A stretch of 64,000 nt of DNA, taken from assembly GCF_000785105.2 (NCBI RefSeq), contig NZ_CP018906.1:1116001-1180000 (forward strand). Reading direction: 5' to 3'. Origin of the DNA: Lentilactobacillus curieae (GTDB lineage Bacteria > Bacillota > Bacilli > Lactobacillales > Lactobacillaceae). This document shows positions 45,473 through 55,141 of the stretch, piece after piece. The notes under the pieces were generated by a model, which saw only the letters and a program-made list of their open reading frames with translations, searched no databases and had not been told where the DNA came from. Each line of letters begins with the position of its first letter. The first letter of the stretch is position 1. Both the position numbers and the translations under genes were made by a program.

Positions 45473-45520
45473 AGCACCTCATCAAAGTTGTTGCTTTTCG
45501 ACTTTGGTGGGGTGCTTTTA
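45473..45520. terminator. Terminator beyond the tRNA fragment
   Basis: AGCACC(TC)ATCAAAG pairs with CTTTGGTGGGGTGCT, followed by TTTTA. It directly follows the tRNA 3' fragment, so it was probably the original tRNA-Arg terminator. It can also end the convergent secreted-protein gene. Confidence 0.75.
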
Positions 45521-45541
45521 TCGTTGTTTTTAGTTTCGAGA

Positions 45542-46543
45542 TTATTTCTTTACTACATAAACCGTTTGGGTTGAACCCTTTGCAGCATTCGTTGCGATTT
45601 TAGATGTGAAGTCATGATCCATGTCTCCGGCTTCATAACCATCAGGGATTTGTTGGTAGTTGTAAATAGTCGAGAGATTCATTCCGGTTTGGCCAGGCGT
45701 TTGCCTGTATGGAACAATCACCGTTTTTAATGTTTTCCCAGAATTATAGTCTACATAATTAACAGTGATTCCATCTTGAGGTGACACCGAGTCAATCTTT
45801 TTAAGGCCACCGTCACGAATGTATCCGGAAATCCTTGCATTGTCTTTAGCTCCTAAGCTTGCTACAGACAACCAGCGATCGCCTTCGCGAGCGTTAGTGA
45901 CCGCATCAGTAATTACAAATATATAATTTTTATATTTTTCTGAACTATTTTTATCTGGCATGTTAATTAAGGGGCCACCCAATCCAAGTGGAGACACGTT
46001 GAATGGGATGGAGTAAACCTTTGAATAACCATCGTTTGCAGTCCCAGGCTTAGCCAGTTCGTAAAAATTGGATTTTTCTGCAGCCGTAAGTGGAGATTTG
46101 AGCAAAGTACGGAATTCAGCCAGGCCACCTGCAGGACGTGTATGCTTTTTGTCCTTATAGTAGAATGGCCCAAACTGATAGCTTTTAGTTTTCCCAGAAT
46201 AAATCCAGCCGGTTATGTTGTTGTCGAATGACCGAACTTTATTATAGATATTACCGTTTGAAAGGATCGCTGTTCTAAGTAGCATAAATGAATCTAATCC
46301 GCGCTTTGAATTTGCATATTGAATCAATTGCAGTTTGTTTCTTACTACTTTTGCTCCCTTCAGTGGAGCAGCCTTACTGTACAATGCATTTTTTCCGGTA
46401 AAGGTGACATAGGTTGAAGACGCCACAAGGCGGTGTGATATTTTTTTAATCGTTGGTCGTTTGGTTTTGGCATGGACATTCTCTGGAATTGATATGAGAA
46501 GTGGCATAGCTAATAAAATTAATGCTAATCTTTTTATTTTCAT
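45542..46543 (-). CDS. Secreted protein with SH3/GW-like and MucBP-like segments, 333 aa
   Basis: A signal peptide is clear (residues of about 1-25, cleavage after 'NVHA'). The region of about 35-125 resembles an SLAP/GW-type module ('NALYSKAAPLKGAKVV', 'GWIYSGKTKSYQF'). The C-terminal 70 residues ('ITVNYVDYNSGKTLKT') resemble a MucBP-type beta domain. No LPXTG anchor is present, so it is probably released or non-covalently wall-bound. Confidence 0.75.
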   Translation of the reverse strand: MKIKRLALILLAMPLLISIPENVHAKTKRPTIKKISHRLVASSTYVTFTGKNALYSKAAPLKGAKVVRNKLQLIQYANSKRGLDSFMLLRTAILSNGNIYNKVRSFDNNITGWIYSGKTKSYQFGPFYYKDKKHTRPAGGLAEFRTLLKSPLTAAEKSNFYELAKPGTANDGYSKVYSIPFNVSPLGLGGPLINMPDKNSSEKYKNYIFVITDAVTNAREGDRWLSVASLGAKDNARISGYIRDGGLKKIDSVSPQDGITVNYVDYNSGKTLKTVIVPYRQTPGQTGMNLSTIYNYQQIPDGYEAGDMDHDFTSKIATNAAKGSTQTVYVVKK

Positions 46544-46759
46544 AATTATCCCCCGTTACTGATTTGATTACCTTACTAACCTATCATAAATTTTATGGAT
46601 GGGATATTAAGTCTAAGTTACTAAATAATGTGGACATTTTGCTTATCCCCCCCCAGTTTCTTTCACAATCAAATACTTATTTTTCTCCATTTTCCAATGC
46701 TATACTTCAGGTGTAGATTTTATTCAGACAATGACTAATTCAACACCTAAGGAGTGATT

Positions 46760-48103
46760 ATTATCGCAATTGCAAAAGTAATTGAGGGGCCTACCATGAC
46801 GTCAATCGATGCTGACAACATTGAGTGTCGGCAGCATCAGTTGATTTGCATTGATGGCCAGGGATATATCGATAGAGTTGTTGACGAAACGGATGCCGAA
46901 TTCGAGACGGTCAGACAAGAAGCGGTAGCCGGCGATAAGTTGATTTCACTGAACCCCGATGAATATATTTTGCCAGGGTTTATCGATCTTCACATTCACG
47001 CACCACAATGGCCAAACGCCGGGGTTGCGTTAGACAGACCGCTAAATGAGTGGTTGGATGTGTACACATTCCCGATGGAGGCTAAGTATCGGGATGTTGA
47101 GTTTGCCAAACGAGTTTATGATGATTTGGTTAACGAACTGATTGCTAACGGAACAACTACTGCGTTGTACTTTGGGACAATTCATAACGAAGCTAATTTA
47201 GAATTGGCAAAGGCTTGTGTCCGTCACAATCAACGTGGATTTATTGGTAAAGTGGCGATGGATAATCCTGAAGAAACGCCGGAAAATTATCGGGATGCAT
47301 CGGCTAAGGTAGCGGTTGAGCAGACCGAGGAATTTATTCACCAGTTGGAAGAACTCAACCAAACCGCAATGGTAAAGCAGACACCAGTTATTACACCAAG
47401 ATTTGTACCTAGTTGTACCCCAGAACTTCTTAAGGGGTTAGGGGAGTTAGCTGCAAAATATGATCTTCCAATTCAGTCACATTGTAGTGAAAATGATTGG
47501 GAAAATGGATTTGCCTTGGAACATTACCACAAGCGTGACTCAGAGGTTCTTGACCAGTATGGTCTGTTGACTGATAAGTCTGTGATGGCCCATGGAACCA
47601 TGCTGAACCAATCAGATTTGACGAGATTTAAGCAGCGGGGAGTTGCGGTGGCTCACTGTCCAATTTCTAACGTTTTCTTTGGTGATGCGGTTTTACCAGT
47701 TAGCAAGTTATTACAGCAACACAACAAGGTCGGCATGGGGACGGACATCTCTGGTGGCTATTCTCCAAGTCTTTACCAAAATATTCGCCAGTCAGTCATT
47801 TCTTCACGTATGCTGCACCAAGGTGTCGATCCAGAATTGTCACCTGAGGAGCGGGGGACCGATAATCAACAAATCACCGCAAAGAATGGTTTTTATTTAG
47901 CAACTGTTGGCGGTGCCGAGGGATTACATTTAAAAACTGGTCAAATCAAGGCGGGCTACTTAGCGGATTTACAAGTTGTGAAGGCCCCATTGACTAAATT
48001 TGAAGATGAGTCGTTGGACCAGACATTTGAAAAGATTATCTATCAGGCAACGAAACATGACATTAAACAAGTGTTTGTTAGGGGACAAGTGGCAAAAGGC
48101 TAG
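46760..48103 (+). CDS. guaD: Guanine deaminase
   Basis: Converts guanine to xanthine and ammonia. The amidohydrolase has 'PGFIDLHIHAPQW' (metal HxH), 'SHCSEND' and 'VAHCPISNVFF', plus a late aspartate in 'GTDISGGYSP'. The length of about 447 aa is normal. No ATG, GTG or TTG is suitably placed: AAGGAG occupies 46749-46754, the in-frame GTG at 46754 overlaps it, and the next suitable codons are ATT 46760 and ATC 46763. The start is therefore provisional. Confidence 0.85.
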   Translation: MIAIAKVIEGPTMTSIDADNIECRQHQLICIDGQGYIDRVVDETDAEFETVRQEAVAGDKLISLNPDEYILPGFIDLHIHAPQWPNAGVALDRPLNEWLDVYTFPMEAKYRDVEFAKRVYDDLVNELIANGTTTALYFGTIHNEANLELAKACVRHNQRGFIGKVAMDNPEETPENYRDASAKVAVEQTEEFIHQLEELNQTAMVKQTPVITPRFVPSCTPELLKGLGELAAKYDLPIQSHCSENDWENGFALEHYHKRDSEVLDQYGLLTDKSVMAHGTMLNQSDLTRFKQRGVAVAHCPISNVFFGDAVLPVSKLLQQHNKVGMGTDISGGYSPSLYQNIRQSVISSRMLHQGVDPELSPEERGTDNQQITAKNGFYLATVGGAEGLHLKTGQIKAGYLADLQVVKAPLTKFEDESLDQTFEKIIYQATKHDIKQVFVRGQVAKG

Positions 48104-48204
48104 TTTTAACAAACGGTTAAGACTAATAGGTATGAAGAATTGGTGCTGTAATTGATGATATCCTTAAAATATAATCTTGATTATTGAAATGGGGACTTTC
48201 ACAA

Positions 48205-48600
48205 TTGACTTTGCAATTCGATTCTAAAATATTGATCCAGCAGATTCTGTTACTGGCTGTTTCAGTATTACTATCTAGTATTTCCGTTTTTATGTCAGCA
48301 CTCAAATTGTCGGTTGGTGGATTGCTGATAGTTGATGTTATTGTAACGTTGCTTACTTTTTACTCACTCGAAAGAATTCGCCAGGTGATTCATAATGGAA
48401 ATTCACGAAAATACTACACACAGGACCAGTCCTTTCTTGCATTTGTTATTACCCAAGCAATCGGGCTGCCTTTATTGTCTGTTTGTTTTCAAGGTAACGC
48501 TTGGAGTTCATGGCTGTGGATGGGTTGTGTGATTGTAAACTACGTTATTGTCATGATGCTGCCGATGGAGTGGCTGAATCGGGTGTTTCCGAAGAGGTAA
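48205..48600 (+). CDS. Small membrane protein, 131 aa
   Basis: TTG 48205 follows TGGGGA at nine bases; the longer frame start at 48184 lacks a ribosome binding site. Four hydrophobic segments are visible. No motif or family is recognised. It is separated from guaD by about 100 bp and its relation to purine metabolism is unknown. Confidence 0.55.
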   Translation: MTLQFDSKILIQQILLLAVSVLLSSISVFMSALKLSVGGLLIVDVIVTLLTFYSLERIRQVIHNGNSRKYYTQDQSFLAFVITQAIGLPLLSVCFQGNAWSSWLWMGCVIVNYVIVMMLPMEWLNRVFPKR

Positions 48601-48670
48601 AGCCAGATGGATAGCGAACAAAGATCTGATTCTTTAGACGTTCGACCGACAATTAATTTAAAACTTTAAA

Positions 48671-48718
48671 TACAAAAGCCCCTCAAAGTTTTTACTTCAA
48701 CTTTGAGGGGCTTTTGTA
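48671..48718. terminator. Bidirectional terminator
   Basis: A perfect stem of about 20 bp (TACAAAAGCCCCTCAAAGTT with its complement) around a seven-base loop, with AT-rich tails. It ends the leftward LacI/aldo-keto reductase unit and the rightward small membrane gene. Confidence 0.92.
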
Positions 48719-48723
48719 TTTTG

Positions 48724-49692
48724 TTACCCGATTTTTCTATCAAACTTTTTAAATCCAAATAACTTGTCGATCCGACTAAAGTATTCTTCAGGGATTTCCA
48801 AGTCAATTGCTTTCAGGTTATTTGCGAGTTGCTCTGGTTTTGAAGCACCCGTAATCAAACTTGATATTCGTCGATCACGTAATGCCCATGCTAGTGAGAA
48901 TGTTGCTAGGTCAGTATTGAGCTCTTTGGCCATTAGGACAAGTTCCTCAACCTTATCTAAGTTTTCCTCTGTCAAAAGCGCTTGAATTTGGTCTTGGTAA
49001 GTTGCTCTGGAACCAGCGGGGATTTGTTGACCCTTACGGTATTTTCCAGTTAACAAGCCTTGCGACAATGGAGAGAATGGGACAATTCCCAGTCCAAGCT
49101 TATCGCACACATCCATTAATTCGTGCTCAATATAGCGATCAAACATATTATATTGGGGTTGGACTACACTCATTGGGTGAAGTCCGAGGCGTTCGATTAC
49201 TAACTGAGCCTCCAAAATTTGAACTGGTCGCCATTCGCTAACGCCATAGTATAAAATTTTGCCTTGATCAACCAGGTCACTTAGCGCCGTAAGGGTTTCT
49301 TCCAATGGAGTATTGGAATCAAATCGGTGGCAAAAGTATAAATCTAAATAATCGGTTTGTAAGTTCTTCAGCGATTGATCAATCGACTCCATAATGTGTT
49401 TGCGTGATAGACCTCTATCATTGATTCCACTGCCGGTTGGAAAATACACCTTACTAGAAAGCACAATTTCTTTGCGGGGGAATTGCTTCAGTGTTTTTCC
49501 TAGGAACCGTTCAGCTGCACCGCCACTGTAAGTATCGGCACAGTCAAAAAAGTTAACCCCGTTATTGTAGGCTTTTTTGATACTTTCGGCAGCAAGTTGT
49601 TGTTTTGCCTCGTCACTAACATCAGTCATCCAACTACCGAGAGCTAGTTCACTAACTCTGATTCCTTGATTACCAAGTCTTCTGTATTTCAT
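48724..49692 (-). CDS. Aldo/keto reductase
   Basis: A 322-aa NADPH-dependent oxidoreductase with the AKR signatures: 'FFDCADTYSGGAAE' (catalytic Asp and Tyr), 'VLSSKVYF' (lysine), 'LYFCHRFD' (histidine) and 'LITGASKPEQL' (cofactor). It resembles the voltage-gated potassium channel beta-subunit/YghZ group. It lies 16 bp downstream of the LacI regulator gene in the same direction. A second paralogue lies at 55142 beyond the alpha-galactosidase. Confidence 0.9.
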   Translation of the reverse strand: MKYRRLGNQGIRVSELALGSWMTDVSDEAKQQLAAESIKKAYNNGVNFFDCADTYSGGAAERFLGKTLKQFPRKEIVLSSKVYFPTGSGINDRGLSRKHIMESIDQSLKNLQTDYLDLYFCHRFDSNTPLEETLTALSDLVDQGKILYYGVSEWRPVQILEAQLVIERLGLHPMSVVQPQYNMFDRYIEHELMDVCDKLGLGIVPFSPLSQGLLTGKYRKGQQIPAGSRATYQDQIQALLTEENLDKVEELVLMAKELNTDLATFSLAWALRDRRISSLITGASKPEQLANNLKAIDLEIPEEYFSRIDKLFGFKKFDRKIG

Positions 49693-49708
49693 GATTAGTC
49701 CTTTTCCT

Positions 49709-50749
49709 CTATTCCTGAGTAAATGTATCTCTGAAAATAATCTTTCCTGGGATGATAGTGCGCTCAGTCCAGTTCATTTCAAGAGATTTGGCAATTGATT
49801 TCGCTTTAATTACGGCTGCTTTTCCCAAGTCAACTTTGGGAATTGAAATTGTTGTTAGTGCAGGTGAGAGAAGTGCGGCAAAATCCATGTCGTCAAAGCT
49901 TACAAGGTGAATTTGTTTGCCGACGTCTATATTGTGATTCCGTAGACTTTTTAGTGTCCCAATTGCTAGAAGCGAGTCTGAGTTGACGAATATCGCACCT
50001 AAATTATCTCCCTCGGATTCTAGTAGGTTATCAGTTTGCTTCAAAGCCTCGTTGTTAGACCAGTTGGTGTTTACAAAAAGTTCTTTACGGTTATTGTTTA
50101 CACACCACTGCTTATACGCAGCAACTCGGGGATCCTCAACACTATCATTCACGGTTCCATCCAAATCAACTTCGCGGCGGTGACCGCTAATCATTGCAAT
50201 ATCTTTATTAGTTTTTTTTGCTAATAAGTCTAAAGTTGATTGAGTTAGCTCTGCAAAGTTTGTATCAATTGTGTGGGCACAATGGTCTAAATTGATTCCA
50301 CCATCAACTACTAATAAATTTGGGTTTACCTCGGACAATTTTTGAGCTGTTGCTTTTGAAATTGTACCAACAATTAAAACAGCATCAAAATCAGCAATAT
50401 CCCAAGGATTGAGACCGTCTCTTAAGTCAATTACCTTGTCGAGACTGATTTTTTGATTTTCCAACTCTTTATAAATTCCTAGTCTCACTAATCGCCAATA
50501 TTCATCCTTGGTTTCTTCTTCAATAGTGTGGGTGTTTATTAATGCAAAGCTAAGCCCATCAATATTTCTTCCGGTATCACTGGGATTAGTTCGCTTTTCT
50601 GGAAGCGAATAGCCCATCTGTTTGGCAATTGTCTTTACCTTTACTCTGGTAGCTTCGGAGACGGAACTGCTTTTTTGTGGGTTTAAAGCTCTAGATACAG
50701 TACCTGGAGAAACTTTAGCGGCCTTTGATATGTCCCTAATGGTTGTCAA
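49709..50749 (-). CDS. LacI-family transcriptional regulator
   Basis: A 346-aa repressor-type protein. The N-terminal HTH 'TIRDISKAAKVSPGTVSRAL' is followed by the hinge region and a periplasmic-binding-protein-like sensor domain. The start codon is TTG 50749, preceded by AGAAGTGA. It is divergent from the LacS-like carrier and alpha-galactosidase genes, so it probably senses an alpha-galactoside and controls them. The palindrome at 50827-50841 and the cre-like site at 50900 lie in the shared intergenic region. Confidence 0.9.
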   Translation of the reverse strand: MTTIRDISKAAKVSPGTVSRALNPQKSSSVSEATRVKVKTIAKQMGYSLPEKRTNPSDTGRNIDGLSFALINTHTIEEETKDEYWRLVRLGIYKELENQKISLDKVIDLRDGLNPWDIADFDAVLIVGTISKATAQKLSEVNPNLLVVDGGINLDHCAHTIDTNFAELTQSTLDLLAKKTNKDIAMISGHRREVDLDGTVNDSVEDPRVAAYKQWCVNNNRKELFVNTNWSNNEALKQTDNLLESEGDNLGAIFVNSDSLLAIGTLKSLRNHNIDVGKQIHLVSFDDMDFAALLSPALTTISIPKVDLGKAAVIKAKSIAKSLEMNWTERTIIPGKIIFRDTFTQE

Positions 50750-50826
50750 TAGTAATCACTTCTTTCGCAAGCGTTCTCATTCCCTTCAGTCTAGCATAGT
50801 TACGTTCAAAATTAAACATTTATCTA

Positions 50827-50841
50827 TTGTTTACTAAACAA
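50827..50841. promoter_or_regulatory. Palindrome in the LacI/carrier intergenic region
   Basis: TTGTTTACTAAACAA is a perfect 7-bp inverted repeat with a single central base, located between the divergent regulator and carrier genes. It may be a regulator binding site. Confidence 0.45.
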
Positions 50842-50886
50842 AAGGTAAACAGTGATGATAAATTTCAATAGTTTAATTAAAACATC

Positions 50887-50915
50887 TTGACTTTGTTTAA
50901 GAAACCGTTTACATT
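50887..50915 (+). promoter_or_regulatory. Promoter of the alpha-galactoside operon
   Basis: TTGACT (50887-50892), 17-base spacer, TACATT (50910-50915). The cre-like sequence overlaps the -10 element, a position suited to repression. Confidence 0.55.
50900..50913. promoter_or_regulatory. cre-like / LacI-family operator
   Basis: AGAAACCGTTTACA matches 13 of 14 positions of the cre consensus TGWAANCGNTNWCA. It could be bound by CcpA or by the divergent LacI-type regulator. Confidence 0.65.
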
Positions 50916-50951
50916 AATAGGCGAAACTTAACAAAAAAGGGGTTGCTATTT

Positions 50952-52904
50952 ATGGATGCACGACCGAGCACAGCGAAAAAGCTAACATCGCGTTTATCAT
51001 ATGCATTTGGAGCGTTTGGACATGATATGTTTTACAACACTCTTTCTGTGTACTTTATTATGTTTGTTACGGCACATTTGTTTGATAAGTCTGCTGGTGG
51101 CGAGAATGCGAAAATGATCGCCTATATCACGGCAATTATCTTTGTTCTTCGATTTGTTGAACTAGCAATCGATCCATTTATTGGAAATACGATCGACAAT
51201 ACAAACAGTCGTTGGGGCCACTTTAAGCCATGGATTCTTGCTGGTGGAACGGTTGGATCAATTGTATTAACAATTTTATTTTCAAATATGGGTGGCCTAA
51301 ATAATTCTAGTCCAATTATGTATTTGATTATCTTTGCAATTTTATATATCACTATGGATATTTTTTATTCATTTAAAGATGTTGGTTTTTGGTCAATGAT
51401 TCCAGCGATTTCGTTTGATACCAAGGAGCGTGAAAAGACCGCGACATTTGCCAGAGTCGGTTCAACGATTGGTGCCAACATTGTGGGAATTTTTGTTATG
51501 CCACTTGTTTTGGCGTTTTCAGTAAATAGTAACCATGGTCAAGGAGATCTTAGAGGTTGGTTTGTATTCGGGTTGACTATTGCCGTCATTTCTTGGATTT
51601 CTGCAGTTGCTGTTGGTGTTGGAACTAAAGAAACTGATACTGATTTAAGAAAGAATGCAGAAAAGACTAGTTTCAAGGATGTCTTTAAAGTTCTTGGAAG
51701 AAATGATCAGTTAATGTGGTTATCGTTGACGTATGGCCTTTATACGGCGGGAATCCAAATTACAAACTCGCTTGAGCTTTACTATTTTACCTATATTTTA
51801 GGAAAGCCACTGCAATTTAGTTCTTTAGCTACACTTAATTCAATTATTGGAATCTTTGCTGTATTGGCATTTCCACCAATGGCACAAAAATTTAGTAGAA
51901 GAAACGTTTTCTTTATCTCAATTGCCATTATGATTGCCTCGATAATTCTTTTCGCATTTTCAGGCCAATCATTAACACTTGTATTGATTTCAGCTGTATT
52001 GTTCTATATTCCACAACCATTAATTTTCTTAGTTGTCTTAATGATTATTAGTGATTCAGTTGAGTACGGTCAATTAAAATTTGGTCACAGAGATGAATCA
52101 TTAACTCTATCTGTTCGCCCATTATTAGATAAATTAGGTGGGGCTGTTTCAAACGGGGTTGCCGGGTTAACTGCAGTATTAGCTGGGATGACAGCCGGAG
52201 TTACAGCTAACGATGTTACACCTCACGGGGCACTGATTTTTAAGCTAATGATGTTTGGAATTCCAGCTTTATTGATTCTGATAGGAACATTTGTATTTTT
52301 CAAAAAGGTAACGCTTGATGAAAAGCAACATGAAAAAATTGTTGATGAGCTTGAGAAAACTTGGCATAAACATTTAGACGGTTCTGAAGAGGGTGAAAAG
52401 GTTTCTTCATTAACTGTTATCAAGGCACCAGTTTCCGGTCAAATCATGCCCTTAGATCAAGTCGAATCAACGAAATTTGCTGATGGAACAATGGGTAAGG
52501 GATTTGCAATTAAACCAAGTGACGAAACGGTAATTGCTCCTTTTGATGGTACGGTAGAAGCAACGTTTCCAACCAGACATGCCATTGGCTTGAAGTCGGA
52601 TAGTGGAGTTTTAACTTTGATCCATATTGGTAACGAAACAGTAACACTGAAAGGTAATGGTTTTACTCAATTTGTTGAGCAAGGTGACCGGATCGTTAGG
52701 GGCCAGAAGTTAATTGAATTTTCAGATCAATTGATTAAACAGGCCAATATTGATGACACTGTCATGGTGGCAATTTCAAATTCTGCTCACTATACCAGCA
52801 ATGAATTAACTGTTACTTCAGGAAGTGTTAATAGTGGCGATGATGTATTTGAAGTTTCAAATCCACTCAATAATGAAAACGGTAAGGGAGATCTCGATAA
52901 ATGA
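50952..52904 (+). CDS. GPH-family sugar:cation symporter with C-terminal EIIA domain (LacS/RafP-like)
   Basis: A 650-aa carrier. The start at 50952 follows AAAAGGGG. Residues of about 15-470 form twelve membrane helices of the glycoside-pentoside-hexuronide family. The C-terminal 170 residues are a PTS EIIA-like regulatory domain with phosphorylatable His558 in 'LIHIGNETV'. Phosphorylation by HPr tunes transport in the known LacS protein. The stop overlaps the ATG of the GH36 gene, so alpha-galactosides are the expected cargo. Confidence 0.9.
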   Translation: MDARPSTAKKLTSRLSYAFGAFGHDMFYNTLSVYFIMFVTAHLFDKSAGGENAKMIAYITAIIFVLRFVELAIDPFIGNTIDNTNSRWGHFKPWILAGGTVGSIVLTILFSNMGGLNNSSPIMYLIIFAILYITMDIFYSFKDVGFWSMIPAISFDTKEREKTATFARVGSTIGANIVGIFVMPLVLAFSVNSNHGQGDLRGWFVFGLTIAVISWISAVAVGVGTKETDTDLRKNAEKTSFKDVFKVLGRNDQLMWLSLTYGLYTAGIQITNSLELYYFTYILGKPLQFSSLATLNSIIGIFAVLAFPPMAQKFSRRNVFFISIAIMIASIILFAFSGQSLTLVLISAVLFYIPQPLIFLVVLMIISDSVEYGQLKFGHRDESLTLSVRPLLDKLGGAVSNGVAGLTAVLAGMTAGVTANDVTPHGALIFKLMMFGIPALLILIGTFVFFKKVTLDEKQHEKIVDELEKTWHKHLDGSEEGEKVSSLTVIKAPVSGQIMPLDQVESTKFADGTMGKGFAIKPSDETVIAPFDGTVEATFPTRHAIGLKSDSGVLTLIHIGNETVTLKGNGFTQFVEQGDRIVRGQKLIEFSDQLIKQANIDDTVMVAISNSAHYTSNELTVTSGSVNSGDDVFEVSNPLNNENGKGDLDK

Positions 52905-55120
52905 GTATAACAATTAATGATGAAAAGCTAATCTTTCATTTACAAACTAAAAATACCAGCTACATTTTTGGTGTGATGGAGAACGGCCAACTTGGCCAAA
53001 TCTACTATGGCAAGAAAGTTCATTCAAGTGATAATTATGATAATCTACAATCTCGTGAGTGGCGAAACGCCATACCTGCATTGGATGATGAGCATAATGA
53101 CTTCCAATTAGAAATGATAAAGCAAGAATACTCAAACTTTGGTACTGGTGATTTTCGCAAGCCGGCATTTAAAGTGACAGAACCAAATGGAAGTCGAATT
53201 ACCGTCTTGAATTATGATAGTTATCAGTTACTAGATGGAAAGTCTCGGATAGATGCTGGTCTACCATCAACATTTGATGACGATGGGGATGGCGCTAAAT
53301 CATTAATAATTAAGTTAACTGATAAATTAACGGGATTAAATGTTTACCTTAATTATTCTGTATTTCCAAATCAAGATGTCATTGTGCGTTCAACAAAGTT
53401 TGTCAATCAAGGTTCAAGCACTCTTTCTCTTAACCGAGCATTGAGTTTACAACTCGACTTGCCTGACAAAGAGTACGATATGATTCATTTTCACGGTTCT
53501 TGGGCACGTGAGCGCGAGTTGAGTCGAGATTCAATTCATGATGGGATTCAAGAGATAGGTAGTTTGAGGACAGCGTCCAGTCATCAAGAAAACCCATTCT
53601 TTATCTTAGCTCGTCATGATACTAATGAAGATCAAGGAGCTGCCTTCGGGTTTAACTTGGTTTATTCGGGAAACTTCATTGATAGTGTTGAAGTAGACCA
53701 ATATAGAACGACCAGGGTCCTTGTGGGAATTAATCCTGAAGAGTTTGGGTGGCAACTGGAACCTAACCAAGAATTTCAAACTCCAGAGGCGGTGTTAAGC
53801 TTTAGTGCAGATGGATTTAACCAACTTAGCCAACAGTTAGGCGAATTTTATGAACGGCATTTAGTTAACCCTAACTTTGCTAACGAACTTAGACCAATTT
53901 TGATTAATAACTGGGAAGCAACTGAGTTTAATATCAATGAACAGAAGTTAACTAGTTTTGCGGAAACAGCTAAGAAACTCGGAATAGAAATGATGGTGCT
54001 TGATGACGGCTGGTTCGGAAAACGAAATGATGATACCAGTTCATTAGGTGACTGGAAAGTTAACCATGACAAATTTCCAAGTGGGTTGGGTCATTTATCA
54101 CAGTCAATCCATAATCTAGGGATGAAATTTGGACTGTGGTTTGAACCTGAAATGATTTCTCAAAATAGTGATTTGTATCGGGAACACCCTGAGTGGTTGG
54201 TGGTTGCTCCTGGAAGAAAGCCAACACCACAACGCCACCAGTCTGTATTAGATATGTCTAGAACTGAAGTTGTTGACTACCTTTTTGAGTCAATGGCTAA
54301 GATTATTAAAGATAATCAAATTGATTACATTAAATGGGACATGAATCGAAACATTACGGAGGCCTTTGGGTTAAAGCTTACTTCTGACCAGCAATTAGAG
54401 TTTGGCCATCGATATATTCTTGGTGTATATTCGCTTTACCAGAAGCTAGTTGATAAGTTTCCTAATGTCTTATTTGAGTCTTGTGCTTCCGGTGGTGGTC
54501 GGTTTGATTTGGGAATGATGTACTACGCTCCGCAAGCATGGACGAGTGATGATACTGATGCAGTTGAAAGAATTAAGATCCAATATGGAACTTCATACGG
54601 ATATCCATTGTCCATGATGGGAGCTCATATTTCGGCAGTTCCTAATGGCCTGAACGGTAGACAAACACCACTTGCTACTCGTGGAAACGTGGCCTTCTTC
54701 GGTGACTTTGGATATGAGTTGGATATTACCAGTCTGGATGACGATACTTTGGCTGAGATGAAAGAGCAAGTCGAGTTTTATAAGCAATATCGTCAGGTAT
54801 TTCAATTTGGTAAGTTTTATAGAATTGAAAGTCCATTTGACACTCGCGGAAGCTATTCATCATGGGAAGTTGTCGATGGAAATCAAGAAGTTGCAATTGC
54901 TGGGTTATACCAAACTTTGCAAAGACCGAATGACAGCTATATTCGCTTATACTTTAAAGGCCTTAAAGAAGACGCCCAATATCAAGTTAATAATGATCCG
55001 CACGTGTATTACGGTGACGAATTGATGAATGCGGGATATTTTGTCTCACACTTTAATCGGGATAAGCGAACCGGCAGTGTGGACTTTACCTCACAGTTGT
55101 TTATTGCTAAAGCTAAATAA
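52901..55120 (+). CDS. Alpha-galactosidase, GH36
   Basis: A 739-aa intracellular glycosidase without signal peptide that releases galactose from raffinose-type sugars or melibiose. The N-terminal beta-domain is followed by the barrel with 'MMVLDDGWFGKRNDD', the nucleophile Asp480 in 'IKWDMNR' and the acid/base in 'WTSDDTD' (Asp550 or 551). 'SCASGGGRFD' is also typical. It is translationally coupled to the carrier gene. Confidence 0.94.
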   Translation: MSITINDEKLIFHLQTKNTSYIFGVMENGQLGQIYYGKKVHSSDNYDNLQSREWRNAIPALDDEHNDFQLEMIKQEYSNFGTGDFRKPAFKVTEPNGSRITVLNYDSYQLLDGKSRIDAGLPSTFDDDGDGAKSLIIKLTDKLTGLNVYLNYSVFPNQDVIVRSTKFVNQGSSTLSLNRALSLQLDLPDKEYDMIHFHGSWARERELSRDSIHDGIQEIGSLRTASSHQENPFFILARHDTNEDQGAAFGFNLVYSGNFIDSVEVDQYRTTRVLVGINPEEFGWQLEPNQEFQTPEAVLSFSADGFNQLSQQLGEFYERHLVNPNFANELRPILINNWEATEFNINEQKLTSFAETAKKLGIEMMVLDDGWFGKRNDDTSSLGDWKVNHDKFPSGLGHLSQSIHNLGMKFGLWFEPEMISQNSDLYREHPEWLVVAPGRKPTPQRHQSVLDMSRTEVVDYLFESMAKIIKDNQIDYIKWDMNRNITEAFGLKLTSDQQLEFGHRYILGVYSLYQKLVDKFPNVLFESCASGGGRFDLGMMYYAPQAWTSDDTDAVERIKIQYGTSYGYPLSMMGAHISAVPNGLNGRQTPLATRGNVAFFGDFGYELDITSLDDDTLAEMKEQVEFYKQYRQVFQFGKFYRIESPFDTRGSYSSWEVVDGNQEVAIAGLYQTLQRPNDSYIRLYFKGLKEDAQYQVNNDPHVYYGDELMNAGYFVSHFNRDKRTGSVDFTSQLFIAKAK

Positions 55121-55141
55121 AAAGGCATAAGGGAGAGTAAT

